A DNA stretch of 64,000 bases from Candidatus Hydrothermarchaeum profundi (GCA_002011125.2 MTMF02000008.1:62001-126000); one strand, 5' to 3'. Numbered from the stretch's first letter, positions 8,643 through 17,498 are shown. The notes: a model not told the origin generated them from the sequence alone. Numbers and translations: made by a program.

Positions 8643-9710
8643 TCATTGTCCACAACTCTCAAAGGTTTTAGTCTGTGCTGACCCCTTTCCAGCTGTTTCG
8701 CTCTTTATTAGTTGCTCAATAACTTCAAATGACACTGCCCCTCTAACAGGAATTCCATTAACAAAAAACGTTGGAGTACCCGATACACCTGCTTTTAATC
8801 CATCTTGATAGTCCTTCATAACTTCGGATTCGTATTTCCCAGAATCTAGACATTCATTGAATTGTACCATATTAAGGGCCAATTCTGATGCATATCTTTT
8901 GAAAATAGAAACCGCATCTTCATTTCCACTCCATTCTTGCTGGCCTTGGAATAACTTATCGTGCATTTCCCAGAATTTGCCTTGGTCATAAGCACACTGT
9001 GCAGCTTCTGCAGCTTTTTGTGCCTGGGCATGTATGCTACTTAGCGGAAAGTCCCTGTATACAAATCTTATTTTTCCCTCTTTTGCTAATTCCTTTAGCT
9101 TAGGTACTGGAGGTTCCCAATTTGGGTCTCTTGACTTCATTCTGGAAGTAATTCCTTCATTATATCCGGCTACTCCACTACAGAATGGGCACTGGAAATC
9201 CGAAAATTCAATAACAACTACAGGAGCGTTATCTGGACCGATACATGGATCATCATCTGCGCTTAGAGTAACTCTCTCATATGTTCTATTACTTTCCTCC
9301 GTAGGTTGTTGCAGTTCAGATTTGAGATCTATGACTACTATTCCATCTTGGTTTGGTAGAATAACTCTTCCATCTCTAGTAGCATATACGGAGAAAAACT
9401 GAGCTTGCTGTCCAGATTGAACTTTGAGTACAATGACATAAAGGTTTTCTCCGAGTTCTTCAACTTTCTCAAGAGTGCCTGTTACGCCTTGGGGATTAAG
9501 AATACGGCTATTAATAAACTCCATTGTCATATTTGCTACTTCCTCTTTAGAAAGCTCAGAGTTTTCTTCATTGACTACATTTTGGTTATCTACTTCTTGA
9601 GTTGTTTCTTTAGGCTTTCCACCTATCTGGTTGCTCTGTGATATAATGCCCCCGAAAAAAAGAATAGCTACACCAATAGCAATTAATATATATACTTGTT
9701 TCTGCTTCAT
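8643..9710 (-). CDS. Membrane-anchored DsbA-like thiol:disulfide oxidoreductase
   Basis: 355 residues. One N-terminal transmembrane anchor (6-24), a low-complexity polar linker (25-55), a small alpha/beta domain (about 55-135) and a C-terminal DsbA-fold domain with active site FSDFQCPFCSG (Cys174, Cys177) and the cis-proline loop GVSGTPTFFVNG. The helical insertion typical of the DSBA/FrnE group is present. It should act outside the cell on disulfides, possibly serving secreted Cys-containing proteins such as the cytochrome encoded 2 kb away. The stop is one base from the end of the convergent CBS gene. Confidence 0.88.
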   Translation of the reverse strand: MKQKQVYILIAIGVAILFFGGIISQSNQIGGKPKETTQEVDNQNVVNEENSELSKEEVANMTMEFINSRILNPQGVTGTLEKVEELGENLYVIVLKVQSGQQAQFFSVYATRDGRVILPNQDGIVVIDLKSELQQPTEESNRTYERVTLSADDDPCIGPDNAPVVVIEFSDFQCPFCSGVAGYNEGITSRMKSRDPNWEPPVPKLKELAKEGKIRFVYRDFPLSSIHAQAQKAAEAAQCAYDQGKFWEMHDKLFQGQQEWSGNEDAVSIFKRYASELALNMVQFNECLDSGKYESEVMKDYQDGLKAGVSGTPTFFVNGIPVRGAVSFEVIEQLIKSETAGKGSAQTKTFESCGQ

Positions 9711-9848
9711 TTAGCCTCCATCTTAAACTTCACAATATAAAAGAATTCTGATTTAAAGTAGATTTTATTTAACATATTTTGAAATTTTCTTAAGAAATAA
9801 AACGTTAAAAGTAAATTTACATGTTAATTACATGTAAAACACCGAAAA

Positions 9849-9859
9849 ATTTTTATAAT
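9849..9859 (+). promoter_or_regulatory. TATA box before the 29-residue membrane miniprotein
   Basis: TTTTTATAATG follows the A-rich stretch ACCGAAAAA. About 30 bases downstream begins the leader containing a near-ideal ribosome binding site, GAAGGAGGTG (9888-9897). Strong TATA, short leader and strong ribosome binding site suggest high expression. Confidence 0.55.
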
Positions 9860-9904
9860 GGGCCGGGAGATTTTATCATACTTAGTCGAAGGAGGTGTAT
9901 CCTA

Positions 9905-9994
9905 ATGCTCGGCGACATTGTAGGAGCAATTGGTGCGGCCTGTATAGCTATATTTCTAGTTATAATGGTCGCTGGGATGGCAGGAGTTATCTAA
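9905..9994 (+). CDS. 29-residue membrane miniprotein
   Basis: A short frame MLGDIVGAIG... ending MAGVI. It has one acidic residue (Asp4), one Cys and otherwise Gly, Ala, Ile, Val and Met, so it is essentially a single transmembrane helix. GGAGGTG sits 8 bases before the ATG, a TATA box lies upstream, and a hairpin terminator follows, so it looks like an independent, well-expressed transcription unit. I recognise no family. A subunit of a membrane complex is plausible. Confidence 0.65.
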   Translation: MLGDIVGAIGAACIAIFLVIMVAGMAGVI

Positions 9995-10027
9995 AAAGCA
10001 ACTCTCTCTAATCGGATAGAATATTTT

Positions 10028-10053
10028 AGGAAAGGGGTTTTTGACCCCTTCCT
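10028..10053. terminator. Hairpin between convergent genes
   Basis: Inverted repeat AGGAAAGGGGT / ACCCCTTCCT with a single bulged A and a TTTTG loop. It lies between the miniprotein (+) and the convergent nuclease-like gene (-), so it can serve both directions. Confidence 0.55.
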
Positions 10054-10070
10054 ATTATAAAATAGAATAG

Positions 10071-10544
10071 TTAAAATTTAGTTACTCCATCTGGGACTCG
10101 ATATAATTTGAATTTAACTTTGTTATTTTCTATAGCTTCTTTAACCATTCTCTGGGGTTTATCTAGCCCTTTTTTACCTGTTTTAATTTCTAAGAAAACT
10201 ATCTCCTCTATTTTGTTATGACTTCTACCCTTAAAGACGACCATATCGATAGGGTCTCCTAGAAATTTGACGTCTGTTGGATCATAGTTAAAACCAGGTA
10301 GAAAGGGAGCAAGCTGTTCGCTAAACTTTCCTCCTAGAGTTACTCTGCTTCTCCTCTTTGCGTCCTCTCTTATTTCGCTCTCCTTTTCCTTAATCCATTC
10401 CTCAAATTTTAGATCATATTCTTTTTTCGTTATTTTCCTCGCTACTATAAAGCCGACTAGAAGTGAGATAAAAATTATTAAGGCTAAAGTAATTGTTTCG
10501 TCAATCATATATCCACCTCTTTTAATCTCAAGTTCGTAATCCAT
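10071..10544 (-). CDS. Membrane-anchored Holliday-junction-resolvase-like nuclease
   Basis: 157 residues. An N-terminal hydrophobic helix (about 16-36) and a charged coiled coil (about 40-70) are followed by a small nuclease-like domain with the PD-(D/E)xK pattern GDPIDMVVFKG ... IVFLEIKTGK (Asp, Glu-x-Lys). It matches the archaeal predicted endonucleases described as distantly related to Holliday junction resolvase. The start at 10544 gives eleven residues before the more usual MIDETI; the ATG at 10508, preceded by AGGTGG, is the more likely start. Confidence 0.75.
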   Translation of the reverse strand: MDYELEIKRGGYMIDETITLALIIFISLLVGFIVARKITKKEYDLKFEEWIKEKESEIREDAKRRSRVTLGGKFSEQLAPFLPGFNYDPTDVKFLGDPIDMVVFKGRSHNKIEEIVFLEIKTGKKGLDKPQRMVKEAIENNKVKFKLYRVPDGVTKF

Positions 10545-10593
10545 ATTCTATTTCCGATACAATTTTAAAATAGATTTTTTAATTAATTAAGAT

Positions 10594-11334
10594 ATGACCA
10601 ATGATATCTTTTCTAAACGACCGGCTATTTGTGCTTCGATAATTGCAAACACTGTTGAAGAATATCTGGAAGATGTTAGGGGGGTTGATGGTGCGGATAT
10701 AATAGAGATAAGAGCTGATGGATTGAATGTAAGGTCTCATGATATCCAAAGAGCTTATAAATCTGAAATAAAAAGGTTGCTAAGGAATGTGAGGATTCAA
10801 ACGGATTTACCAGTAATACTTACTTTGAGAGGGGAAAAAGAGGGAGGAGCATTCGCGGGTACAGAAGCGGATAGAATCGAGTGCATAAGGGACTCTCTTA
10901 AATTAGCTGACATAGTAGATATAGAGTTAGCTATGGAAGGCGAACAAAGAGACGAACTGATAAAGGAAGCAAGGCAGATGAATAAAAAGGTTATAGTATC
11001 GTATCATGATCTAAGTTCTACCCCTGCGGAAGATGCCATGATGAGTATCCTTGAAGAAGAAGTCGAGATTGGGGCAAATGTTGCGAAACTTGCGGTGACT
11101 GCTAACTCAAAAAAAGATGTAATTAAACTTTTAAATGTAACTCGAGAGATGGCAGAAGGAATGGAAGTACCCATCTGTACAATTGCTATGGGTGACTACG
11201 GCAGGATCTCTAGAATAGTAGCTCCCTTTTTTGGTTCTGTTATGACTTACGGGTATGTCTCAAATGAAACCGCACCAGGCCAGTTAAGTATATTAGAACT
11301 TAGAAGAGCATTAGAAATTTTGGGATTGAAATGA
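10594..11334 (+). CDS. aroD: Type I 3-dehydroquinate dehydratase
   Basis: 246 residues, normal for the class I Schiff-base aldolase-fold enzyme that dehydrates 3-dehydroquinate in the shikimate pathway. Visible motifs are ADIIEIRADGL (substrate strand), VILTLRGEKEGG, VIVSYHDL with the catalytic His, and AKLAVTA with the Schiff-base Lys. It overlaps aroE by 4 bases (ATGA) and heads a four-gene operon with aroE, a TPR-like protein and an aKMT-like methyltransferase. Confidence 0.93.
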   Translation: MTNDIFSKRPAICASIIANTVEEYLEDVRGVDGADIIEIRADGLNVRSHDIQRAYKSEIKRLLRNVRIQTDLPVILTLRGEKEGGAFAGTEADRIECIRDSLKLADIVDIELAMEGEQRDELIKEARQMNKKVIVSYHDLSSTPAEDAMMSILEEEVEIGANVAKLAVTANSKKDVIKLLNVTREMAEGMEVPICTIAMGDYGRISRIVAPFFGSVMTYGYVSNETAPGQLSILELRRALEILGLK

Positions 11335-12188
11335 GGATTGATGCAAAGACCAAGGTTTTCTGTGTAATTGGAGACCCGATAGAGCATTCCTTATCTCCGC
11401 CTATGCATAACGCAGTATTTGAAAAACTAAATTTAGGTTGTGTGTATGTAGCGTTCATGGTTAAACAGGCGGATCTAAAAGACGCGTTAAAAGGATTTAA
11501 AGCATTGGGTATTAGAGGTATTAATGTAACTATACCTCACAAAGTGGCAGTTATAAAGTACTTGGATAGGCTGTCTGAGGAAGCACGTATAATCGGAGCT
11601 GTTAATACAATAAAAATTGGGGAAGAGGTAGTAGGTTATAATACCGATGGGATAGGTGCTCTTAGAGCGTTGAGGGAAGGGGGAGCTGACCCAGAGGATA
11701 AAAATGTTTTAATTTTAGGATCTGGCGGTGCTGCAAGAGCGATTTCTGTTACTCTTGCATTACAAGGGAATGTTAATTCTATCATGATTTTAGGCATTGA
11801 TAAGGACGAGCTACTCCGATTAATAGCTGATATTACAAAAAAAACAGGGATAAATGCTAGCGGGAAGATTATGACAGAAGATACTAAGAAAGAAGAAATT
11901 ATGAAAGCAGATATATTGATCCATTGTACTCCTGTTGGCATGTATCCCCGAATTGATGAGTCCTTAGTGACGGCAGAGATGTTAAAAGAGGACCTGCATG
12001 TTATGGATATAGTGTATACTCCTAGGGAAACCAAGTTGTTAAAAGAAGCTAAGAAAGCGGGATGCAATACCATCGAGGGGCTCTGGATGTTTATCTATCA
12101 AGCAGCTGAATCTGAAAAAATATGGCTGGGTGTCGATGCTCCTGTGGACTTGATGAAGGAGGTCGTGGTAAAGGAGCTGGAAAGATGA
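11331..12188 (+). CDS. aroE: Shikimate dehydrogenase
   Basis: 285 residues; NADP-dependent reduction of 3-dehydroshikimate. Substrate site IGDPIEHSLSPPMHN and NVTIPHKVAV with the catalytic Lys, NAVNTI-type strand AVNTIKIG, Rossmann motif LILGSGGAARAI, and GLWMFIYQA near the C-terminus. It follows aroD with a stop/start overlap and overlaps the next gene by 4 bases, so the set is translationally coupled. Confidence 0.94.
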   Translation: MRIDAKTKVFCVIGDPIEHSLSPPMHNAVFEKLNLGCVYVAFMVKQADLKDALKGFKALGIRGINVTIPHKVAVIKYLDRLSEEARIIGAVNTIKIGEEVVGYNTDGIGALRALREGGADPEDKNVLILGSGGAARAISVTLALQGNVNSIMILGIDKDELLRLIADITKKTGINASGKIMTEDTKKEEIMKADILIHCTPVGMYPRIDESLVTAEMLKEDLHVMDIVYTPRETKLLKEAKKAGCNTIEGLWMFIYQAAESEKIWLGVDAPVDLMKEVVVKELER

Positions 12189-12544
12189 ATGAAGATGAGA
12201 TTCTTAGGAGACTTGAGCCTAACTACGAGGATTTAACCGCTAATGAGATCACTGATCTTATAAAAAAGAAAGCAACATCTGAGGAAAGGGCGTTTTTAGA
12301 AAGAAAAAAAGAAGAAAAAATGCGCCTTGCTATTCAGGCGGAAGAGCTTATAAAACAGGGCAGATTGAATAGAGCCTTAGAAATGCTAAACTTCGCACTC
12401 TCTTTGGGTACATATGGAAATGAGTATCCGTTAGGCCTATTAGGGGACCTGTATTTGAAGAGGGGGGATAAGAAAAAAGCTTTGGAGATGTATAAAAAAT
12501 CTGGAACGATTGATTCTCTTAAAAAAGCTAGAAAGCTGGAGTAA
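12185..12544 (+). CDS. Small helical TPR-like protein in the aro operon
   Basis: 119 residues from the ATG at 12185, which overlaps the aroE stop (ATGA). Mostly helical and highly charged: an N-terminal segment with EEKMRLAIQAEELIKQG, then two TPR-like helices pairs (LNRALEMLNFALSLG and LGLLGDLYLKRGDKKKALEMYKKSG). TPRs mediate protein-protein contacts. It abuts the methyltransferase gene start, so it may be that enzyme's partner; that is inference from position. Confidence 0.7.
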   Translation: MNEDEILRRLEPNYEDLTANEITDLIKKKATSEERAFLERKKEEKMRLAIQAEELIKQGRLNRALEMLNFALSLGTYGNEYPLGLLGDLYLKRGDKKKALEMYKKSGTIDSLKKARKLE

Positions 12545-13038
12545 TGAGCACCTGTGAATATGTTCCTATACCCGATGAAGCTGCTAGGGAAATGCTTAAG
12601 GCCTTAGAAGTAAAGAAGGGGGAGCTGCTATATGACCTCGGAAGCGGTACGGCTAATATTTTGATAATTGCTGCTGAGGAATTTGGAGCAAAATGTATTG
12701 GAATCGAGGTGCGGCAGAGACTTGTAGAATGGTCGCTGGAGGATATAAAGAATTTAGGATTGCATGATAGGATTACTGTTATCAAGGATAACTTTTTTTC
12801 TCAGAGATTCTGGTATCATTTAGGAGGAAGAGAGCTCACTATAAGGGACGCAGATGTTGTAACTATGTATTTAACATTGCAGGTGCAAGAGGCATTGAGG
12901 GATAGGATTGAGAAGGAGCTAAAGCCGGGTACTAGAGTTGGTTCATACGCCTTTAAGCTTAGAGGATGGGAACCCGTGAAAGTAGTTAATTCTAAGGAAG
13001 CTCCAATTTATATTTTTGAGAAAGGAAAAAGCTTCTAG
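12544..13038 (+). CDS. aKMT-like protein lysine methyltransferase, copy 1
   Basis: 164 residues. Layout matches the small archaeal lysine methyltransferase aKMT (FAM173-related): N-terminal YVPIPDEAAREML, SAM-binding YDLGSGTANI (30-39), CIGIEV, VIKDNFF, DVVTMYLTLQVQE and the terminal RVGSYAFKLRGWEPVKVV strand. Substrates of aKMT are many chromosomal and metabolic proteins. It is the last gene of the aro operon, and its stop overlaps the convergent aroK stop by 4 bases. The last 30 bases are identical to those of copy 2 (13590-14093). Confidence 0.82.
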   Translation: MSTCEYVPIPDEAAREMLKALEVKKGELLYDLGSGTANILIIAAEEFGAKCIGIEVRQRLVEWSLEDIKNLGLHDRITVIKDNFFSQRFWYHLGGRELTIRDADVVTMYLTLQVQEALRDRIEKELKPGTRVGSYAFKLRGWEPVKVVNSKEAPIYIFEKGKSF

Positions 13039-13544
13039 AGTTTATCTTTTAAAGCTTTTAAAATTTCATCAACTACTTCGTCTACAGTTAGATTTGAAGT
13101 GTCTATTTTAATGTCGTGGTTTGCGTAGAATGGGGCTCGGTACTCCATTAATTCTTTGATCTTTTTTTTAGGATCTTTAACACGTAAAAGCGGTCTATGG
13201 GTTTCGTTCTTTATCCTTTCATAAATAACCGCTGGATCGGCATAGAGATACACTATTGTTCCATTTTTTTTTAAATTATCCATATTTTCTTTATTTAAAA
13301 CCACGCCTCCGCCTGTAATTATAATATGGTTACTTAACTTAGATACTTCTTCGACAGCTTTTTTTTCCAGCTCTCTGAATTTAATTTCTCCCATTTTTTC
13401 AAAAATATCTGGGATACTCATCCCTGTATCCTCTTCGATTTTATCATCGGTATCAATGACTTTCATTCCAGTCTTTTCAGAGAGTTTTTTTCCTACAGAG
13501 GTCTTTCCAGCACCCATAAATCCTGTAAGCACTATATTTTTCAT
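13035..13544 (-). CDS. aroK: Shikimate kinase, bacterial-type (AroK/AroL family)
   Basis: 169 residues with P-loop GFMGAGKT (8-15), substrate-binding DTDDKIEEDTGMSI, GGGVV (near 78-82) and the lid region ETHRPLLR. This is the NMP-kinase-like fold used by bacteria and plants. Most archaea use an unrelated GHMP-family shikimate kinase, so this gene looks acquired from bacteria. It sits between the two aKMT-like genes on the opposite strand. Confidence 0.92.
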   Translation of the reverse strand: MKNIVLTGFMGAGKTSVGKKLSEKTGMKVIDTDDKIEEDTGMSIPDIFEKMGEIKFRELEKKAVEEVSKLSNHIIITGGGVVLNKENMDNLKKNGTIVYLYADPAVIYERIKNETHRPLLRVKDPKKKIKELMEYRAPFYANHDIKIDTSNLTVDEVVDEILKALKDKL

Positions 13545-13589
13545 TACAGCAAAATTTTTAAAATCTCATATTAATACATTTTTACCTTA

Positions 13590-14093
13590 ATGTTCGTTGG
13601 TGAGTATACTCCTATACCGCGAGCAGCCGCAATTGAGATGTTAAAGGAATCAGGGATCAAGGAGGGGGATACACTCTATATGCTGAGCTGTGGAGATGGG
13701 GATCTGCTAATAATGGCGGCAAGAAGATTTGGAGTAAGATGTGTTGGTATTGAACGTAAAAAGGTCTTAACTGACGATGCATTTGAGAAGGTGAAAAAGA
13801 GCGGGTTGGAGGATAGAATCACAATACTCAACGATAACTTTCATTTTCCGAGGTTCTGGTCCCATATTGACGATAGAGAAGAAAAACCTTATGCCTTAAG
13901 GAATGCTGATGTTGTAATCTATTACCTAACCCTTCAAGTCCAGGAATTGCTTAGAGATAAATTGGTAAAAGAACTTAGGAAAGGTGCTAGAGTGGCATCC
14001 TATGCATTTAAACTTATGGGATGGGAACCGGTTAAGACAAAAGTTGTGGAAGGCGTTCCATTCTATATTTTTGAGAAAGGAAAAAGCTTCTAG
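13590..14093 (+). CDS. aKMT-like protein lysine methyltransferase, copy 2
   Basis: 167 residues, clearly paralogous to the product of 12544-13038 along its whole length (YTPIPRAAAIEML, VIYYLTLQVQE, RVASYAFKLMGWEPVK). The SAM loop differs: YMLSCGDGD in place of YDLGSGTAN, with the first acidic residue of motif I lost, so cofactor binding or specificity may have shifted. The two genes share a 30-base identical 3' end, suggesting duplication with recent conversion. The stop overlaps the convergent hemG stop by 4 bases. Confidence 0.8.
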   Translation: MFVGEYTPIPRAAAIEMLKESGIKEGDTLYMLSCGDGDLLIMAARRFGVRCVGIERKKVLTDDAFEKVKKSGLEDRITILNDNFHFPRFWSHIDDREEKPYALRNADVVIYYLTLQVQELLRDKLVKELRKGARVASYAFKLMGWEPVKTKVVEGVPFYIFEKGKSF

Positions 14094-15493
14094 CTCAGGT
14101 AACCTACTACTTTCTGTGAGGTTAGGTACGCATCTGCAGTACAATAATTTATACCGACCCCTCTAAATGCATTACCGGTCATAAATAATCCTGGATGTTT
14201 ATTGAGTCGTTTTTCTATTATTTCAAGACGTTTTTTATGTCCTAAGGTGTATTGAGGTATCCCCTTTTCATGTCTAAAAACTTTCGCAAATATAGGCTCC
14301 GCATCTATCCCCATTATTTCCATAAGCTCTCCCTTAGCGATGTTAATCAGCTGGTCCTTAGAGAGAAGTGCTAACTCAGGCTGCATTGCTCCCCCGATCA
14401 TAATCCTAAATAAATATTTACCCTCTGGCGCTCTGCCTGGAAATATACTACTGGTCCATAGACATCCTATTATTTTTCGTTTCTCGTTTCTTGCTACCAA
14501 AAATCCAAAACCATCTAGAGGGTGATTAAGCTCTTTACGGTTATATCCAAGGGCAACTACTGATATAGGCACATAGGGTATCTCTAGCAGCTTCTGGGAT
14601 ATCTCTGGGTCTAATTCTTTTATCATTTTGCTTGTTGTGTAAGCGGGTGTTGCTGTTATGATTATATCTGCCTCCAAGGCATCATTTCCCTCTAGCTCGG
14701 CGATATATTTGGGTTTTTTATCATCTATTCTACTGATCTTTTCAACCCTTTTGCCTTTGATTATATCTCCCTCAATTTTCTCTGCAAGAGTATCTATAAG
14801 GGTCTGTATTCCACCTTTGAAGGAAGTTAGTCTGCCCCCTGGACCAGCGGTAGCTTTCATTTTTATTCCCGTTTTCTTTGCCTGTTTCATACGCTTTATC
14901 ATCCCTCTTATAAGGCTGCCATTTCCCTCCTTTTCCACTTCTAGAAGGAGAGGGAAACAGCTTTCCATACTTAACTTTTCTGCGTCACCTCCGAAGACAC
15001 CGCTAACCATTGGAGCTATTAGTTTGTTAACAGCTTCTTGTCCCATATGCCTTCTTGCAAACTCCGCTATAGTTTCCTCTTCTCCCTCGGGTTTAGGTTT
15101 GGTGAATATCTCCATCGCAACCCTCATTTTACCTTTCAGCGAGAGGAGGTCAGATTTCAAAAAAGCTATTGGTGACTCTGGGAGTTGTTTTAATTTTCCA
15201 TCAGAGTAGATGAACCTTTTTCTCGCAACATCGTTACTAGGTTGTAGCAGGTCGTTTATTCCTAAGGCATCTACTAGTTTTAGTGTGCTGGGCTTATTAT
15301 CAAGAAATCCGTTGGCTCCTACCTCAATGGTATACCCCTTTTCCCGCATCGTTTGAACTTTACCTCCTAATTTTTCAGATGCTTCTATTAGGGTTATGTC
15401 TACGTCGATACCTTTGTCTCTGGCTTTTTCTTGTATATTGAAGGCGGTCGATAATCCAGAGATTCCCCCGCCAACTACAACTACTCTGTTCAT
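14090..15493 (-). CDS. hemG: Protoporphyrinogen/coproporphyrinogen oxidase (HemG/HemY family)
   Basis: 467 residues of the FAD-dependent HemY/CgoX family. FAD-binding VVVGGGISGLSTAF (4-17), IEASEKLGGKVQT, central GGIQTLIDTLAEKI, and terminal GNAFRGVGINYCTADA. The family oxidises protoporphyrinogen IX or, in the coproporphyrin pathway, coproporphyrinogen III; sequence inspection cannot separate these. Last gene of the minus-strand operon ahbD-like / hemE / hemH / hemG, 38 bases after hemH. Confidence 0.88.
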   Translation of the reverse strand: MNRVVVVGGGISGLSTAFNIQEKARDKGIDVDITLIEASEKLGGKVQTMREKGYTIEVGANGFLDNKPSTLKLVDALGINDLLQPSNDVARKRFIYSDGKLKQLPESPIAFLKSDLLSLKGKMRVAMEIFTKPKPEGEEETIAEFARRHMGQEAVNKLIAPMVSGVFGGDAEKLSMESCFPLLLEVEKEGNGSLIRGMIKRMKQAKKTGIKMKATAGPGGRLTSFKGGIQTLIDTLAEKIEGDIIKGKRVEKISRIDDKKPKYIAELEGNDALEADIIITATPAYTTSKMIKELDPEISQKLLEIPYVPISVVALGYNRKELNHPLDGFGFLVARNEKRKIIGCLWTSSIFPGRAPEGKYLFRIMIGGAMQPELALLSKDQLINIAKGELMEIMGIDAEPIFAKVFRHEKGIPQYTLGHKKRLEIIEKRLNKHPGLFMTGNAFRGVGINYCTADAYLTSQKVVGYLS

Positions 15494-15531
15494 AAAAATC
15501 CATTAGAATTTAAATGAGAGCAAATATAAAA

Positions 15532-16485
15532 TCATTGTGTATTTGCCTTTACAATTTCTGTTAGTGCAAGAACGAATTCAGGATTATCGTTAAGTGACTG
15601 TGTTCTCCTGAGAGTCACTCCTAACTTCTGTGCATACTTTTTAAGCTTGATATCTATATCATAGAGGGTTTCCAAATGGTCGGAAACAAAACTGATAGGC
15701 ACTACTAAAATATTTTTAATATCCTTCTCGCTTAATGTTTTAATAACGTCCTCTGTTTTAGGTCCTAGCCATTTAATTGGTCCAGATTGACTTTGGAATC
15801 CAAGACTCCATTTAATACCGTCTAGTTGTCTTTCTACTCCTTTTATCGTAGCCATTATCTCTGATAAGTAAGGATCTCCTTCTTCTATTACTTTCTGAGG
15901 TAGGGAATGAGCGCTAAATAAAACATGAACTTCTTTTTCTTCAAATTCTGAGAGTCCTCTTCTAATACTGTTTGCCAAGGCGGTTAGATAACCCGGATGA
16001 TCATACCACCTGTCTATAACTTTTACGCTAATTTTTGGATTTATTTTCTCAATTGCAATATTCAGTTTTTTAACGCATGTGCCAGTTGTAGTTCTAGAAT
16101 ACTGTGGGAAAAGAGGTAAAGCCAGAATATCTTTTATTCCTGTTTTAACTACGCTTTCAACGGCTTCTTCTATAGTAGGATGCCAATAGCGCATTCCAAC
16201 AAATACTTCAAAATCTCTCCCAAGCTCATTTTTAAGAGCCGCAGCTTGCCTCAAGGTTATATCTACAATCGGGCTTTTACCGCCTATTTTCTCGTACCTT
16301 TCCCTAACCTTTCTCGCCCGAAACTTAGATATGAGCTTCGCTGTAGGTTTCTGGAAAGGAAGTCTTATGATATCCCTGTCCGAGAAAAGATTATAAAGGA
16401 AAGGTTCAATGGAGGATATCGAGTCGGGACCTCCTAAATTCATCATGATTATTGCTTTTTTCTCGGTAGTCATCGTATGCTCCAC
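15532..16485 (-). CDS. hemH: Ferrochelatase
   Basis: 317 residues. Begins with MMNLGGPDS after a short lead-in, then LYNLFSDRDIIRLP, GGKSPI, a VGMRYWHPTIEEA strand, SAHSLPQKVIEEGDPY with the catalytic His, and SFVSDHLETLYDID with the second conserved His and Glu. Inserts Fe(II) into proto- or coproporphyrin. No Cys cluster ligands are visible at the C-terminus. The start overlaps hemE by 16 bases. A start at the next ATG would lose only three residues. Confidence 0.9.
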   Translation of the reverse strand: MEHTMTTEKKAIIMMNLGGPDSISSIEPFLYNLFSDRDIIRLPFQKPTAKLISKFRARKVRERYEKIGGKSPIVDITLRQAAALKNELGRDFEVFVGMRYWHPTIEEAVESVVKTGIKDILALPLFPQYSRTTTGTCVKKLNIAIEKINPKISVKVIDRWYDHPGYLTALANSIRRGLSEFEEKEVHVLFSAHSLPQKVIEEGDPYLSEIMATIKGVERQLDGIKWSLGFQSQSGPIKWLGPKTEDVIKTLSEKDIKNILVVPISFVSDHLETLYDIDIKLKKYAQKLGVTLRRTQSLNDNPEFVLALTEIVKANTQ

Positions 16486-17498
16486 TTTTTTACGAATTTC
16501 ACCATGGAAATTACATTTTCTACAGGTGTTTGTGGTAAGATACCATGCCCTAAGTTAAATATGTGTCCAGGCCTATTTTCAGCTCTATACAAGATATCCC
16601 TAACTCTCTCCTTTATCAAAGGTTTAGTGGTTAATAATATCGCTGGATCAAGATTTCCTTGTATTCCCACATTATATCCTATTCTTTTCCAAGCCTCGTC
16701 TAGGTTAATCCTCCAGTCAATACCTATGACATCTCCCCCAGATTCTCTCATAAGCTCTAAGAGGGTTGAAGCTCCTGTAGCAAAATATATTATAGGGACC
16801 TTGTTTTTAAGAGACTTTATTACCTTCTTCGTAAATGGCAGTACATATCGCTCATAATCTGTAGGGGAGAGGCATCCTACCCATGAATCGAATAGTTGCA
16901 AGGCATGTACTCCAGAGTCGATCTGATAATTCAAATATTTAACAATAGTATCTGATAGTTTATTCATTAATTTATTGTAGGTGTTTGTGTCTTTCCACAT
17001 CATAACTTTCAGATTTTCATAGTTTCTGCTTCCTTCACCTTCAACCATATAACTCGCTAACGTGAAAGGAGCTCCAGAAAACCCTATTAGTGGAACTCTT
17101 TCTTCTAAATGCTTCAAAGCGAGTTTTATGCTCTCCTCTACGAATGGGATATCTTCTTCTGGTTCTGGAATCTTCAATGATTCTACCTCCCTAGAGTTCC
17201 TTACAGGGTTCAGGATGACAGGGCCAATTGTTTCTTGGAACTCTATTTTAATTCCCATAGCTTCGATAGGGATTAGTATATCTGAAAACAAAATTGCAGC
17301 ATCTACTTGCAGCTTATCAACCGGCTGGATAGTTATCTTTGCGGCAACCTTAGGATTTTTACACATTTCGAGAAAAGAATATTTTTCTCTTATCTCTTGA
17401 TACTCTTCCATATATCTGCCCGCTTGACGCATAAGCCAAACAGGGGTTCTTGGGGTTTTCTCAAGGTTACATGCTTTTAGAAAAAGGTCATTTTCCAA
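16470..17498 (-). CDS. hemE: Uroporphyrinogen decarboxylase
   Basis: 342 residues, normal for UroD. Signature TPVWLMRQAGRYMEEY near 18-33, substrate-binding AILFSDILIPIEAMG, GFSGAPFTLASYMVEG, LFDSWVGCLSP and NLGHGILPQTP at the C-terminal end, including the conserved His and Arg. Converts uroporphyrinogen III to coproporphyrinogen III. It lies 74 bases after the radical SAM gene and overlaps hemH. Confidence 0.94.
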   Translation of the reverse strand: MENDLFLKACNLEKTPRTPVWLMRQAGRYMEEYQEIREKYSFLEMCKNPKVAAKITIQPVDKLQVDAAILFSDILIPIEAMGIKIEFQETIGPVILNPVRNSREVESLKIPEPEEDIPFVEESIKLALKHLEERVPLIGFSGAPFTLASYMVEGEGSRNYENLKVMMWKDTNTYNKLMNKLSDTIVKYLNYQIDSGVHALQLFDSWVGCLSPTDYERYVLPFTKKVIKSLKNKVPIIYFATGASTLLELMRESGGDVIGIDWRINLDEAWKRIGYNVGIQGNLDPAILLTTKPLIKERVRDILYRAENRPGHIFNLGHGILPQTPVENVISMVKFVKKWSIR

